DNA from: Planctomycetota bacterium
GTDB lineage: Bacteria; Planctomycetota; SZUA-567; H5-PLA8
Length of the DNA: 64,000 nt
Direction: 5' to 3'
Assembly: GCA_027493525.1 (NCBI GenBank)
Contig: JAOSKN010000002.1
Coordinates: 410,288-474,287, forward strand
In this document: positions 42,925 to 52,343 of the stretch, piece by piece
Layout: every line of letters begins with the position of its first letter
How positions within the stretch are numbered: the stretch's first letter is position 1
Position numbers and translations under genes: made by a program
The notes under the pieces: model-generated
Told to the model about the DNA's origin: nothing
The model's database searches: none
The model's input: only the letters and a program-made list of their open reading frames with translations

Positions 42925-44409
42925 ATGTCCTCGAACGAGCCCCAATCGGAACGGCCCACCGGCGCGGGCGCGGACGCGCATCCGCTGGCGGCGCGGGCGC
43001 GCGAGATCCTGAACCTCTCGAAGACCGACCTGCGCGCGGCGGAGTCCGCCTTCGAGTTGATGGGCTTCGAGGCGCAGCTCGATACGGCGCTGGCGCTGGA
43101 AGGCGACGAGCTGCAAGACTGGCTGCTGCTGGCCGAGGACTGCACCGAGCTGGTCCGCGCGCTCCCGCCCGAGCACCTGCACCATTCGATCCGGCTGATC
43201 GGCGCCGAGGACGCGCTCTCGGTCTTGCAGGCGGCCTCCAGCGGGCAGCTCCAGGCGCTGCTGGACGTGGAGTTCTACACGGACCACAAGCTGGACCGGA
43301 AGAAGGTCCGGCGCTGGGTCGAGCTGCTGCTGGAGCTGAACCCGGACGAGGCCGACGAGGCGCTGCAGGGGCTGGACGGCTTCGCGATCGCGACGTACCT
43401 GCGGCGCTACGTGGCCTCGGCGCTGCGCGACGAGCAGATCCAGCTCGCGCTGCAGATGAAGCAGGTGCACCTGGTCACGCCGGACCGGCTGCTGATCGCC
43501 GACGACCTGGCCGGGCGCTTCGCGAAGTTTCTCCACGACGAGGCGCCGGACCTGTACGAGGAGATCCTGGAGCGGATCTTCCTCGACGACCCGCGGGACG
43601 TGCGCAGCGACATGTACGCGGGGCGCGAGGAGCGGATGGAGGCGCGCGGGTTCCCCGCGCGGGAGCGCGCCGAGGCGCTGCTGCATCCGGTGGACCTGGA
43701 GCCTTACGCGATCGCGTGGCCGGAGGCGGAGGCCGGGGCCGCGACGGCGGCGCTGGCCACGTCCGCCGCGCCGGCGGGGCCGTTCCTGGCGCAGGCGCTG
43801 GCGTGGGGGCGCGCGCGGGGCGAACTGGGCGAGAAGACCGAGCGCGCGTTCATCAAGGAGGCCGCCGAGATCGCCAACATGCTGCTGCTGGCCCACACGC
43901 GGGATCCCGGCGAGCCGCAGGCGAAGAAGGAAGCGCTGGCCGCCGTGCAGGTGGTGGGCTCGGCGGGCTTGGAGGCCGTCACGTCCGGACATTTGCCGGC
44001 GGCGACCGAGGCGCTGAAGAGCATGGACCTGCTGGAACTCTTCCGGCTGGGCTGGACGCTGATCCGTTCGGTGGCCCGCCCGGCGTGGGAGATGGCCGCC
44101 GATCCGCGCCTGGAAGACGCGCAGGACGGCGACGGGCCGAAGTGGCTGGGGCGGGAACTGCGCGACGCGATCCTGGAGGCCGAGATCCTGATGGACTGGC
44201 GGCAGCTTGCCGCGGGCGCGCTGCCGGCGTCCGAGCGCGACCCGGACCGCCCGCCGCCTCCGCCGCTCCTGAGCTGGCCGCGCCTGGCCGCGCTGCATCT
44301 GCGGGTCGAGGCGGCGCGGACGAAGTTCGAGGAGCGCTACGGCGTCCGTCCCGGCACCCCGCCGGGCGATCCGACGCTGGCCGACGACACGCTCAAGCGG
44401 CTCCGATAA
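42925..44409 (+). CDS. DUF6178 family protein
   Basis: The protein has 494 residues, soluble and almost all helical. Landmarks are ELVRALPPEHLHHSIRLIGA, FYTDHKLDRKKVRRWVELLL, LDGFAIATYLRRYVASAL and DLYEEILERIFLDDP, the pattern I associate with DUF6178, found in deltaproteobacteria, planctomycetes and relatives. Biochemical function is not known. The N-terminus is disordered and Pro/Glu-rich, as is the tail around SERDPDRPPPPP. It probably shares a promoter with the small ORF upstream. It ends in a repeat-rich convergent gap. Confidence 0.7.
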   Translation: MSSNEPQSERPTGAGADAHPLAARAREILNLSKTDLRAAESAFELMGFEAQLDTALALEGDELQDWLLLAEDCTELVRALPPEHLHHSIRLIGAEDALSVLQAASSGQLQALLDVEFYTDHKLDRKKVRRWVELLLELNPDEADEALQGLDGFAIATYLRRYVASALRDEQIQLALQMKQVHLVTPDRLLIADDLAGRFAKFLHDEAPDLYEEILERIFLDDPRDVRSDMYAGREERMEARGFPARERAEALLHPVDLEPYAIAWPEAEAGAATAALATSAAPAGPFLAQALAWGRARGELGEKTERAFIKEAAEIANMLLLAHTRDPGEPQAKKEALAAVQVVGSAGLEAVTSGHLPAATEALKSMDLLELFRLGWTLIRSVARPAWEMAADPRLEDAQDGDGPKWLGRELRDAILEAEILMDWRQLAAGALPASERDPDRPPPPPLLSWPRLAALHLRVEAARTKFEERYGVRPGTPPGDPTLADDTLKRLR

Positions 44410-44420
44410 AAGGAAAATTT

Positions 44421-44580
44421 CAAATCAGAAGAACCAAGAACCAAGCAAGCTGCAAAACTGCAAAACTGCAAAACTGCAAAGTAACGGGACACGTCCTGCT
44501 AACGATGTGTACCCAATGCATGGTTTGGAACTTGGAATTTGTGGCTTGTTTGGTTCTTGGTTCATTTGATTTGGTTATTT
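44421..44580. repeat. Inverted repeat enclosing a 4-copy octamer, between convergent genes
   Basis: The left arm (about 44421-44453) contains CAAATCA and GAACCAAGAACCAA. The right arm (about 44542-44574) contains their reverse complements with few mismatches, giving a 33-bp imperfect inverted repeat. Inside it, CTGCAAAA is repeated (three full copies plus one of 7 nt, 44450-44480), and a TTGGAACTTGGAA stretch is present. The gap is strongly AT-rich relative to its flanks. It may end transcription from both sides or be a dispersed repeat. Confidence 0.8.
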
Positions 44581-44597
44581 GAAACGGCTTGAGTCCC

Positions 44598-45954
44598 TTA
44601 CTTTTCTTCTTCCTCCGGCACCGGCTTGTCGGGGGTGGAGCCGGCTTTGATCTTCTTGAGCCAGTCTTCCCAGGCGGCCGGTTCGTCGGGCAGGTCGTTG
44701 GCGGCGATCGACTTCAGGGCCGCGTAGAGGGCCGGCTTCTCTTCGTCGGCCGCGTCTTTAAGGGCGGGGATGAGGGCCTCGGCGGCCTTCAGCTTGAGCG
44801 TCTCCTTCAGGAAGGCTTTGGCCTTCAACTGCACGGGGGTGGGGTCGGGTTCGGCGGCGGCCAGGGCGAAGGCTTTGGCGTACTGCGGGCGCTCCCATTC
44901 GCCCAGGATCTGCTGCGCGCGCTCGCGGACGGCCTTGTTGGCGTGGCCCTTGAAGCGGACGACGACGGGAAGAGCTTCGGGACCCATCTGGACCAGCACG
45001 CCGTGGAGCTGGTCGACGAAGTCGTCGGTGGTGACCATGGCCGGGTCGCCGCCGGTGACGTCGCCGCCCTGGCCGAGGCCCAGGGAGCGCTTCTGGGCGG
45101 CCTCCAGATCCTTCCGCGCGGCGTCCACGACGCCCAGGTGCTGGACGATCTTGGGATCCTGGTCGAGGACCTTGAGCCGCTCGTCCATGCGCTCCTGGAG
45201 CCCCTTGAGCTGCTGCCCCATCTCGGTGGCGTCGCCGAGTTCGGTCTTGCGCAGGGCGAGGCGCTCGAGGAGCGCGTCGATCTTCGCGAGCATCTTCTCG
45301 TCCTTGCGCTGGCGGATCTTGGCGCGCTTGAGGTCCTGCTCTTCCTTGTCGAGGGCCCTGAGCGTGTTGTACTTCGGGCGCAGGGCCTCGAATTCGGCGC
45401 GCGCGGCGCGGTATTCGGCGTCGACGATGCGCAGGCTGTGCAGGTCGTCGAGGGCGGCCTTGAGCTTGCGCTGGGCGGCGCGGAACTCGGGGACGAACTT
45501 GTCCGGGGCCTGCGCGCTCTCGGTGAAGCGCAGCTCGACGGCGAGCGCCTCCCCAGACGTTCTCCGCGGCGCCGCGGCCGAGTTCGAGGAGGATCTTCTT
45601 GGCCTGCTCGCGCCCCAGTTCGCGGCCTTCCTCGGTGCTCATCCAGGCCGGGGAGTCGTCGGCGTAGTTGTAGGGGTCGACGAACTGGAGGACGGAGAGA
45701 AGTTCCGCGATGGCCTGCGCGACGCGGGGGTTGGCGTGCTTGGTCTGGCGCGGGGCGCTCTCCTTGCCGGGCCAGACGTCCGCGACGAAGCGGCGCCAGG
45801 CGGCGTCGAGGTCGGCGCCGTCGAGGACGCGGCAGTGGAGCCCGTCGGCGCGCGCCCATCCGGCTCCCAGCGCAAGGCACAGCGCCAAGCTCGCGCCGGC
45901 GAGCAGCCCTCGGGCGGCGAGGCGCAGGGCGGAGGTTCGGGCTCTTTCGGGCAT
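44598..45954 (-). pseudogene. Secreted coiled-coil protein gene with one frameshift, unknown
   Basis: From ATG 45952-45954 (GGAG 6 nt before) the protein starts with a signal peptide ending near LALGAGWARA and runs to ELGRGAAENVW. After that the frame changes: coding continues in the next frame as EALAVELRFTES and onward to 44598. Removing one G from a run of four near 45551-45554 restores a protein of about 450 residues. The middle is a long coiled coil (KIDALLERLALRKTELGD region); the end has HEAT-like helices and an EEEEK tail. Function is unknown. Periplasmic scaffolding is possible. Confidence 0.7.
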
Positions 45955-46033
45955 TGGCGCTCCGGGCTTCACGGGCGAGTCCTTAAGACAGGACGAGCGA
46001 AGGGCGGCCCGTCATTCACCGAAACCGGCCGCT

Positions 46034-47080
46034 TCAGAGCTTCCGCCCCACGGCCTCGGCGAGGGGCTTGAGTTCCCGCATGAGCTGGGCGAACTCGCGG
46101 AAGTCGAGGGTCTGCTGCCCGTCGGTCTTGGCCTTCTCGGGGTTGGGGTGGACCTCGATCAGGATCCCGTCGGCGCCGCAGGCGACGGCGGCCTTGGTCA
46201 TGGGGGCGACGAGGCGGCGCACGCCGGTGCCGTGGCTGGGATCGGCCAGGACGGGCAGGTGCGTCTTCTCCTTCAGCGCGGGGATGGCGGTGAGGGCGAA
46301 GGTGTTGCGGACGTGGGTTTCGAAAGTGCGGATGCCGCGCTCGCAGAGCAGGACGTTCCGGTTGCCGCCGCTGAGGATGTACTCGGCGGCAAGCAGGGTC
46401 TCCTCCAGCGTGGCGCTCATGCCGCGCTTGAGCAGGACCGGGCGGTCGGACTCGCCGCAGGCGCGGAGCAGGAGGTAGTTCTGCATGTTGCGCGTGCCGA
46501 TCTGGAGGCAGTCGGCGTAGTCGGCGACGAGCTTGATGTCGGCGGGCGTGAGGACCTCGGTGATGACGGGCAGGCCGGTCTGCTCGCGGGCCTCGGCGAG
46601 GTACTGGAGGCCTTCTTCGGCGAGCCCCTGGAACTGGTAGGGGCTGGTGCGGGGCTTGAACGCGCCGGCGCGGAGCGCGACGGCGCCGGCTTCCTTCACC
46701 GCCGCGGCGGTCTCGAGGAGCATGCCGCGGTCCTCGACGGAGCACGGCCCGGCGATCACGGCGAGCTTTTCGCCGCCGATGGGGACCGTGCGGGTTCCGG
46801 GTTTTACCGCCGGGCCGGGGCCGCCGAGTTCCATCACCGTCGTCTTCGCGGAGACCTCGCGGCTGGCGAGCTTGTACGGGGCGAGCACCGGCATGACGCG
46901 CTCGACCCCCGGCACGGCTTCCAGGTGCTCCTTGGTGGTGACGCGGTCGTCGCCGATGCAGGCGATGACGGTGCGTTCGACGCCGTAGAGCATGTGCGGG
47001 ATGAAGCCGAGATCCTTCAGGTGCGCCTCGACGTGGGCGATCTCCTCCTTGGAGCAGCCCGGGCGGAGCACGACGATCAT
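46034..47080 (-). CDS. aroF: 3-deoxy-7-phosphoheptulonate (DAHP) synthase
   Basis: The protein has 348 residues of the short-chain type Ibeta. An N-terminal ferredoxin-like regulatory domain (residues 1-70, [14 protein letters not shown]) precedes the barrel: [78 protein letters not shown] and [20 protein letters not shown], all conserved in KDO8P/DAHP enzymes. It catalyses the first step of the shikimate pathway. Other pathway genes are not in the window. The start is the Met of MIVVLRPG. Confidence 0.93.
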   Translation of the reverse strand: MIVVLRPGCSKEEIAHVEAHLKDLGFIPHMLYGVERTVIACIGDDRVTTKEHLEAVPGVERVMPVLAPYKLASREVSAKTTVMELGGPGPAVKPGTRTVPIGGEKLAVIAGPCSVEDRGMLLETAAAVKEAGAVALRAGAFKPRTSPYQFQGLAEEGLQYLAEAREQTGLPVITEVLTPADIKLVADYADCLQIGTRNMQNYLLLRACGESDRPVLLKRGMSATLEETLLAAEYILSGGNRNVLLCERGIRTFETHVRNTFALTAIPALKEKTHLPVLADPSHGTGVRRLVAPMTKAAVACGADGILIEVHPNPEKAKTDGQQTLDFREFAQLMRELKPLAEAVGRKL

Positions 47081-47307
47081 GGAGCGATCCCTTCGGCGAA
47101 AACGTTGCCCTAAGAAAACGTCAAGCGCCCCAAAAGCCAGGCGCCAGGCAAATTCCAAATCTCAAACGGCAAGAACCAAACCCACGGCAAACGTCAAGGG
47201 ACATGCGCGGCACGGGTCGGACAAGCCTCCTGCCATTTCCCCAGCTCCGCGGTCTCGTCGAGCGGTATTTGCGCACGAGCACGAGCTGCAACATGGAATG
47301 GGCGCCG

Positions 47308-48525
47308 TTAATCCGCCTCGCCGAAGCCCTCGGCCAGGAAGCGCTCGGCGAGCCGGCAGAAGAGCGCGACGCCCACGCCGAGCGCGGCGTCGGTGAAGTC
47401 GTAGGCCGGATGATGCAGCCCGGGGTAGGCCTCGCGGGTGGCCACGCCGACGCGGATGAAGGCGCCGGGGACCTTCTGCAGGTAGTAGGCGAAGTCCTCG
47501 CCGCCCATGCTGGGGACGGGCAGCTCGTGGACCTTCGGCGCGCCGAAGAGTTCGCGGGCGGTCTCGAGGGCGAAGCGCGAGGCGCCCGGGTCGTTGGTCA
47601 GGACCGGGTAGCCGTCGTGGACGAGGACCTCGGCCTTCCCGCCGCCGGCGGCGCAGGTCAGCTCCACGGTGCGCTTCACGGCGGCGTGGACCTGGCGTCG
47701 GACGGCTTCGTCGAGGCTGCGGATGGTGCCTTTCATCTCGACGCTGGGCGGGATGACGTTGCCGGCCTCGCCGCCGTGGATCGCGCCGACGGTGACGACT
47801 GCCGAATCCACCGGGTTGACCTCGCGGCTGACGACGCCCTGCAGGGCCTCGATGACGCGCGCGCTGAGCACGATCGGATCGACGCTTTTATGCGGGGCCG
47901 CGCCGTGCCCGCCCACGCCGAGGACCTTGATGCGCAGGCTGTCGCTGGCCGCCTGGGCCACGCCGGGCTTCACGGCGACGTGCCCCACCGGCAGGTTGGG
48001 GAAGCCGTGGAGCGCGAAGGCCGCCGCACAAGCCGGATCGTCGAGCGCGCCCTCGTCGACGAGGTAGCGCCCGCCGCCGCCGCCCTCCTCGGCCGGCTGG
48101 AAGCAGAAGACGACGCTCCCCTGGAGCCTGTCGCGGTGGCGCGAGAGGACGCGCGCGGCGCCGAGGAGCATGGTGGTGTGCGCGTCGTGGCCGCAGGCGT
48201 GCATCTTGCCGGGGATCGTGGAGGCGTACGGCAGGCCGGTCTCCTCGTGGATCGGGAGGGCGTCCATGTCGCCGCGGAGCGCGACGGCGCGGGCGTCCTT
48301 GCCGCTTGCGCCGGGGGCCGTGCCGCGGAGCACCGCGACCACGCCGGTGCCCTTGGCCAGGCCGGCGCGGACTTCCAGCCCCAGCCCGGCCAGCTCGCGC
48401 TGCACGAGCTTGCTCGTCTCGAACTCCTCGAAGGCCAGCTCGGGGTGCGCGTGGAGGTGGCGGCGGATCTCGATGAGCCTGGGGAGATCGGCCTCGACGG
48501 CTGAGGGCCAGGCGGTGGCAGGCAT
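47308..48525 (-). CDS. M20 amidohydrolase (IAA-amino-acid hydrolase/HipO type)
   Basis: The protein has 405 residues. LRGDMDALPIHEETGLPYAS and MHACGHDAHTTMLLGAAR hold the metal ligands, FQPAEEGGGGGRYLVDEG the catalytic Glu pair, and VPSMGGEDFAYYLQKVPGAF with HHPAYDF the last ligands. Dimerisation domain residues are about 190-300. The enzyme removes N-acyl groups from amino acids (hippurate-like or N-acetyl-diaminopimelate-like). The start is set at the Met of MPATAWP with GGAG 9 nt before. It is divergent from the LacI-sulfatase operon. Confidence 0.9.
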   Translation of the reverse strand: MPATAWPSAVEADLPRLIEIRRHLHAHPELAFEEFETSKLVQRELAGLGLEVRAGLAKGTGVVAVLRGTAPGASGKDARAVALRGDMDALPIHEETGLPYASTIPGKMHACGHDAHTTMLLGAARVLSRHRDRLQGSVVFCFQPAEEGGGGGRYLVDEGALDDPACAAAFALHGFPNLPVGHVAVKPGVAQAASDSLRIKVLGVGGHGAAPHKSVDPIVLSARVIEALQGVVSREVNPVDSAVVTVGAIHGGEAGNVIPPSVEMKGTIRSLDEAVRRQVHAAVKRTVELTCAAGGGKAEVLVHDGYPVLTNDPGASRFALETARELFGAPKVHELPVPSMGGEDFAYYLQKVPGAFIRVGVATREAYPGLHHPAYDFTDAALGVGVALFCRLAERFLAEGFGEAD

Positions 48526-48604
48526 GGGCGGGGGCTCCGTGACGTGCAGCCTCCACGATACTCCATGGCGCACGAGGGGCAACGCCCGGCGCGGGGCGGG
48601 CGGC

Positions 48605-48633
48605 TTGACAGGCGGCTGGCGGCGGGGTATGTA
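48605..48633 (+). promoter_or_regulatory. Sigma-70-type promoter of the LacI-sulfatase operon
   Basis: TTGACA (48605-48610) and TATGTA (48628-48633) are exactly 17 nt apart. The predicted start, about 48640, leaves a leader of only about 24 nt. Confidence 0.8.
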
Positions 48634-48662
48634 ATATTTACATTTTGAATGTAAGGATTACA
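48630..48662 (+). promoter_or_regulatory. Large dyad operator overlapping -10, start and ribosome site
   Basis: A 33-bp dyad is centred at 48646. The inner part TTACATT-TTG-AATGTAA is perfect and the outer arms TGTAAT/ATTACA also match, with only 2 mismatched positions between. It overlaps the -10 box and the AAGGA ribosome site, so binding of the encoded LacI protein would block both transcription and initiation. Confidence 0.75.
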
Positions 48663-48663
48663 G

Positions 48664-49728
48664 ATGCCGCGCCGCCCGTCCGTCCGCCCCGCCAGCGCCT
48701 CGATCGAGACCGTCGCCGAGGCGGCGGGGGTCTCGGTGGCCACCGTGAGCCGGGCGTTCCACGACGCGCCGAAGCTGGCGGGCCCGACGCGGGGGCGGGT
48801 GCTCGAAGCGGCGCGGCGGCTGGGCTACTACCCGCGGGTGGTGCCGAACCGGCGGAACAAGGTCGCGATCGTGCTCGCGGCGGGACAGCACCTGGGCGAC
48901 GACCCGTACGCCGCGCAACTCGTGGGGGCGCTGCTGGAGCGGCTGCATGCGCGGAAGATGCGGGTGATCCTGCAGCCGGCGCGATCGTCGGGGGACCTGA
49001 TCGCGGCGGTGGAGGAGGGCTTCTTCGACGCGCTGGCGGTCCTGGGCGGCCCGGCGGGTTCGGCGGCCTGGAATGAGGCGGACGGGGGCGGGGGGCTGCG
49101 CGAGCTGGCCGACTCGATTCCGGTGCTGGTGCTCAACCACGACCTGGGCGCGCCGACGCACGCGGTGCTGAGCGACCACGCGCAGGGCGGGCGGCTGGCC
49201 GTCGAGCACCTGCTGGCGAAGGGGCACCGGCGGATCGCCTACGCCGCGCCGGGCGCGCGGTCGGAGGTGCTCGACGCGCGGCGCGCGGGCGCGCGCGCGG
49301 CGCTCGAACGGGCCGGCCTGGACGCGGAGGAGGCCTGCGGGCGCGGCGGGGAGGACCTCGCGCTGGTGGAAATTCTGGCGCGGGCCAAGGCGCGCGGCGC
49401 GACGGGGTTGGTGCTGGGCCGGCAGCAGCTCACCCTCCCGGCGCTGCGGACGCTGCATCTGCTGGGGCTGCGCGCGCCGGAGGACATTTCGGTAGTGGGC
49501 TTCGAGGGGCGCGGGGTCTCGGCGTACACCAACCCGCCGCTCACGACGGTGCGACAGCCCATCGCCGAACTGGGCGCGCGCGCGGCCGACCGCATCGTGG
49601 AACTGCTGGAGCGCGGCGACGACCGCAAGCGGCGCGTACGCGACGTGCTGCTCAACGAACTGGTCGAACGGGAATCCGTCCGGGTTCTCAAGCCGTCCGA
49701 AGCCAGACGAAAGGAAAACCGCTCATGA
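48664..49728 (+). CDS. LacI-family regulator of the sulfatase operon
   Basis: The protein has 354 residues. The helix-turn-helix ETVAEAAGVSVATVSRAF is followed by LEAARRLGYYPRVVPNRR and a ligand-binding domain (VAIVLAAGQHLGDDPYAAQL, VGFEGRGVSAYTNPPLTTVRQP, GARAADRIVELLERG). The start is fixed by AAGGA directly upstream and by its place after the operator. It overlaps the sulfatase-like gene in ATGA. It should repress both genes until a sugar ligand is bound. Confidence 0.92.
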   Translation: MPRRPSVRPASASIETVAEAAGVSVATVSRAFHDAPKLAGPTRGRVLEAARRLGYYPRVVPNRRNKVAIVLAAGQHLGDDPYAAQLVGALLERLHARKMRVILQPARSSGDLIAAVEEGFFDALAVLGGPAGSAAWNEADGGGGLRELADSIPVLVLNHDLGAPTHAVLSDHAQGGRLAVEHLLAKGHRRIAYAAPGARSEVLDARRAGARAALERAGLDAEEACGRGGEDLALVEILARAKARGATGLVLGRQQLTLPALRTLHLLGLRAPEDISVVGFEGRGVSAYTNPPLTTVRQPIAELGARAADRIVELLERGDDRKRRVRDVLLNELVERESVRVLKPSEARRKENRS

Positions 49729-51170
49729 GCGACCGACCGAACGTCATCGTGCTGGTCTCCGATACCTTCCGCCCGGACCACCTGGGCGCCAACGGGCATC
49801 CGTACTGCCGCACGCCGGAGCTGGACGCGTTCGTGCGCAGCGCGGTGAGTTTCGACGGCGCGACGGTCTCGAGCTTCCCCACGATCCCCATGCGCACCGA
49901 CTGGTTCACGGGGCGCTTCAGCCACCCGCACCACGGCTGGCAGCCGCTGGACCGCGCGGCCTTCACGCTGCCCAAGGCCTTCGGGCTGGCCGGCTACACG
50001 ACGCAGCTCCTGGCGAGCACGATGCACCTGCTCAACGGCGACTTCCAGCGCTCCTTCCGCCACTGGGATTTCCTGCGCGGTTTGGAGGGGGACTCGCCCT
50101 ACTCGCGGCTCAACCAGCCTCTCGCAGCGCTGCATGCCGACCCGCGCAAGACGCGCCACGAGTACGGCTCGAAGTCCGGGAGCCCGGCGCTCTGCGACCG
50201 GTCCTTCCACACCAACTTCCGGCTGCGCTACGAGGACGAGCACCACGCCCAGCGCCTGGCGACGAACGTATGCCGCTGGATCGAGGACAACTGGAAGGGC
50301 GGCCCGTTTTTCCTGTGGGTGGACAGCTTCGACGTGCACGAGCCGTGGTTTCCGCCGGAGCACCTCTGGCGCTCGTACGATCCCGACTACGAAGGCGAGC
50401 CGATGTGCCACCCGAACTACAGCTCCGCCGGGCACTACGCGCCGGCCGAGCTGAAGAACCTCCAGGCGCGCTACGCGGCGACGTGCACGCTGCTGAGCCG
50501 CGCGTTCGGGCGGATCCTGCGCACGGTCGAGGACGCGGGGCTTTACGAGAACACCATCGTGCTGTTCATGTCCGACCACGGGATGTACATCGGCGAGCGC
50601 GGGCGGACGGGGAAGACGCTCATCACGCCCGAGGCGAGCGACTGCTTCCCGTTCCACTCGGAGCTGACGCGGATCTGCTGGAGCATGCGCCTGCCGGCGG
50701 CGCTGGGGCTCAAGGCCGCCGCGCCGGGGACGCGGTTCAAGCAGCCCATCCAGGCCCCGGACCTGCTGCCGACGCTCCTGGAACTCTGCGGGCTGAAGGC
50801 TCCGTCGAACGTGAAGCTGGACGGCTCGAGCCTGGCGCCGCTGCTGCGGGGCGACGAGGAAGCCCCGCCGCGGCCCGTCGCGGTCACGGCGTCCACCTGC
50901 AAGACCTCCCTGGCCGACGGGATCCTCAACAGCCGCCGCCCCGCCGTCACCGACGGCACGTGGACGCTGCTGCTGAGCGAGCCGCCGGAGCCGCTCGCGC
51001 CGAAGCTCTTTCACGTCGCCGAGGATCCCGCGCAGCAGCGCGACGCCTTCCGCGAGCACCGCGACGAAGCGGTGCGGCTGCACGGGCTGATGCTGGCGTT
51101 CCTGAAGGAGAAGGGCGCGCCGGCGGAGGCGCTGGAGCGGCTGGGCCGGACGAACGTGGGACTGGCGTAG
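49725..51170 (+). CDS. Sulfatase-fold hydrolase with Thr at the formylglycine site
   Basis: The protein has 481 residues of the alkaline-phosphatase/sulfatase fold: NVIVLVSDTFRPDHLGANGH (metal Asp), then the active-site turn SFPTIPMRTDWFTGRF, FFLWVDSFDVHEPWFPP and TIVLFMSDHGMYIGERG (metal Asp-His), and PDLLPTLLELCGL. In type I sulfatases the turn is C/S-x-P-x-R with Cys converted to formylglycine. Here the matching residue is Thr (T-I-P-M-R), as in phosphodiesterases or phosphonate hydrolases of the same superfamily. There is no signal peptide. True sulfatase activity is therefore doubtful. Confidence 0.82.
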   Translation: MSDRPNVIVLVSDTFRPDHLGANGHPYCRTPELDAFVRSAVSFDGATVSSFPTIPMRTDWFTGRFSHPHHGWQPLDRAAFTLPKAFGLAGYTTQLLASTMHLLNGDFQRSFRHWDFLRGLEGDSPYSRLNQPLAALHADPRKTRHEYGSKSGSPALCDRSFHTNFRLRYEDEHHAQRLATNVCRWIEDNWKGGPFFLWVDSFDVHEPWFPPEHLWRSYDPDYEGEPMCHPNYSSAGHYAPAELKNLQARYAATCTLLSRAFGRILRTVEDAGLYENTIVLFMSDHGMYIGERGRTGKTLITPEASDCFPFHSELTRICWSMRLPAALGLKAAAPGTRFKQPIQAPDLLPTLLELCGLKAPSNVKLDGSSLAPLLRGDEEAPPRPVAVTASTCKTSLADGILNSRRPAVTDGTWTLLLSEPPEPLAPKLFHVAEDPAQQRDAFREHRDEAVRLHGLMLAFLKEKGAPAEALERLGRTNVGLA

Positions 51171-51188
51171 GGGGGAGCTTTTGGGAAT

Positions 51189-51216
51189 CAGTGAACAGTG
51201 AACAGTGAACAGTGAA
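51189..51216. repeat. Heptamer tandem repeat, 4 x CAGTGAA
   Basis: Four exact copies of CAGTGAA lie 18 nt after the sulfatase-like gene, before a hairpin. Confidence 0.92.
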
Positions 51217-51236
51217 GATCCAACTAAGAGGTCTTG

Positions 51237-51296
51237 CCTAAGTCTCTCCCGGAATTTGAGTCGCGCTTCGCGCGGATTCATTCAGGTGAGCTTAGG
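51237..51296. terminator. Hairpin between convergent genes, possible terminator
   Basis: The outer stem CCTAAG/CTTAGG (51237-51242 with 51291-51296) encloses an inner TGAGTC-GCGC-TTC-GCGC-GGATTCA stem-loop near 51256-51280. There is no long T-run, so factor-independent termination is uncertain. Confidence 0.4.
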
Positions 51297-51305
51297 TAAA
51301 ACCGC

Positions 51306-52343
51306 TCAGCCCGTGCCGGACCACTCGCCCAGCAGCTTGGGGTCGATGTTGCCGCCGCTGAGGATCAGTACGACGTCGGCGGCTTCGGCGGCCTGTTCGG
51401 CGATCGGTTCGAGCTGCCCGAAGAGCCAGGCGGCGACGGCGACGGCGCCGGAAGGTTCGACGACGAGCTTCATCTCGCGGGCGAGCATGACGACGGTTTC
51501 CTTCACCTGCGCCTCGGTGACGGTGCGGAGTTGAACTTCGCAGCGCTGGAGGATGGGGAAGGTGAGGGCGCCGGGGGTGACGGAGCGGAGCCCGTCGCAG
51601 ACGGTGTCGGGCTGCGGGATCGTGACGCGCTCGCCCTTTTCCAGCGACTGGCGCGTATCGTCGGCGCGCTCGGGCTCCACGCCGTAGATCGGGCCGGGGA
51701 AGCCGCGGACGCGGAGGCCCGAAGCGGCGCCGGCCATGAGCCCCCCGCCGCCGACGGGCCCGGCGACGAAGCGCAGCCGGCGCGTGCGGGTCGGAAGCCC
51801 CATCCACTGATCCATGATCTCCAGGCCCAGGGTGCCCTGCCCGGCGATGATGTTGGGATGGTCGTAGCTGGGGATCACGGCCTGGCCGGTCCGTTCGGCC
51901 AGTTCCACGGCCTTCAGCTTGCGTTCCTCGGTGGAATGCCCCGCGGCGACGATCTCGCAGCCCATGGCGCGGGTCCGCTCGACCTTCAGCGGGTTGGCGT
52001 CCTCGGGCATCACGACGGTGCAGGGATAGGGGCTGCCGCGCTCGGCCCAGCCCAGGTTGAAGGCGGCCAGGCCGAGGGCCTGCCCGTGATTGCCGGAACT
52101 GTAGGTGATCACGCCCTTGGCGCGCTGCTCGGGGGCGAGCTGCATCAGGGCGTTGAAGGCGCCGCGAACCTTGAACGAGCCGGTGCGCTGGAGGCTCTCG
52201 GCCTTGAGGAGCACGCGGAGGCCGCCGCGGTCGAGCATCTCGGCGCGGAGGAGCGGGGTGATCAGGATGTAAGGCTTGATCCGTTCTCGAGCCGCGCGCA
52301 GAACGTCGCCGCTGGGCTGCCAGACCGGAGGTGAAGCGCTCAC
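51306..52343 (-). CDS. Threonine/serine dehydratase (PLP fold type II)
   Basis: The protein has about 345 residues. SLQRTGSFKVRGAFNAL has the PLP Lys, ITYSSGNHGQALGLAAF binds the substrate carboxylate, VAGPVGGGGLMAGAA holds the phosphate, and VLILSGGNIDPKLL ends the domain. It deaminates L-threonine or L-serine to a 2-oxo acid, or acts as a serine/threonine racemase-like enzyme. There is no C-terminal ACT regulatory domain, so it is the catabolic type or an IlvA without allosteric control. The start is uncertain: GTG at 52341-52343 with GAGGGG upstream, or a GTG at 52400. Confidence 0.85.
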   Translation of the reverse strand: MSASPPVWQPSGDVLRAARERIKPYILITPLLRAEMLDRGGLRVLLKAESLQRTGSFKVRGAFNALMQLAPEQRAKGVITYSSGNHGQALGLAAFNLGWAERGSPYPCTVVMPEDANPLKVERTRAMGCEIVAAGHSTEERKLKAVELAERTGQAVIPSYDHPNIIAGQGTLGLEIMDQWMGLPTRTRRLRFVAGPVGGGGLMAGAASGLRVRGFPGPIYGVEPERADDTRQSLEKGERVTIPQPDTVCDGLRSVTPGALTFPILQRCEVQLRTVTEAQVKETVVMLAREMKLVVEPSGAVAVAAWLFGQLEPIAEQAAEAADVVLILSGGNIDPKLLGEWSGTG

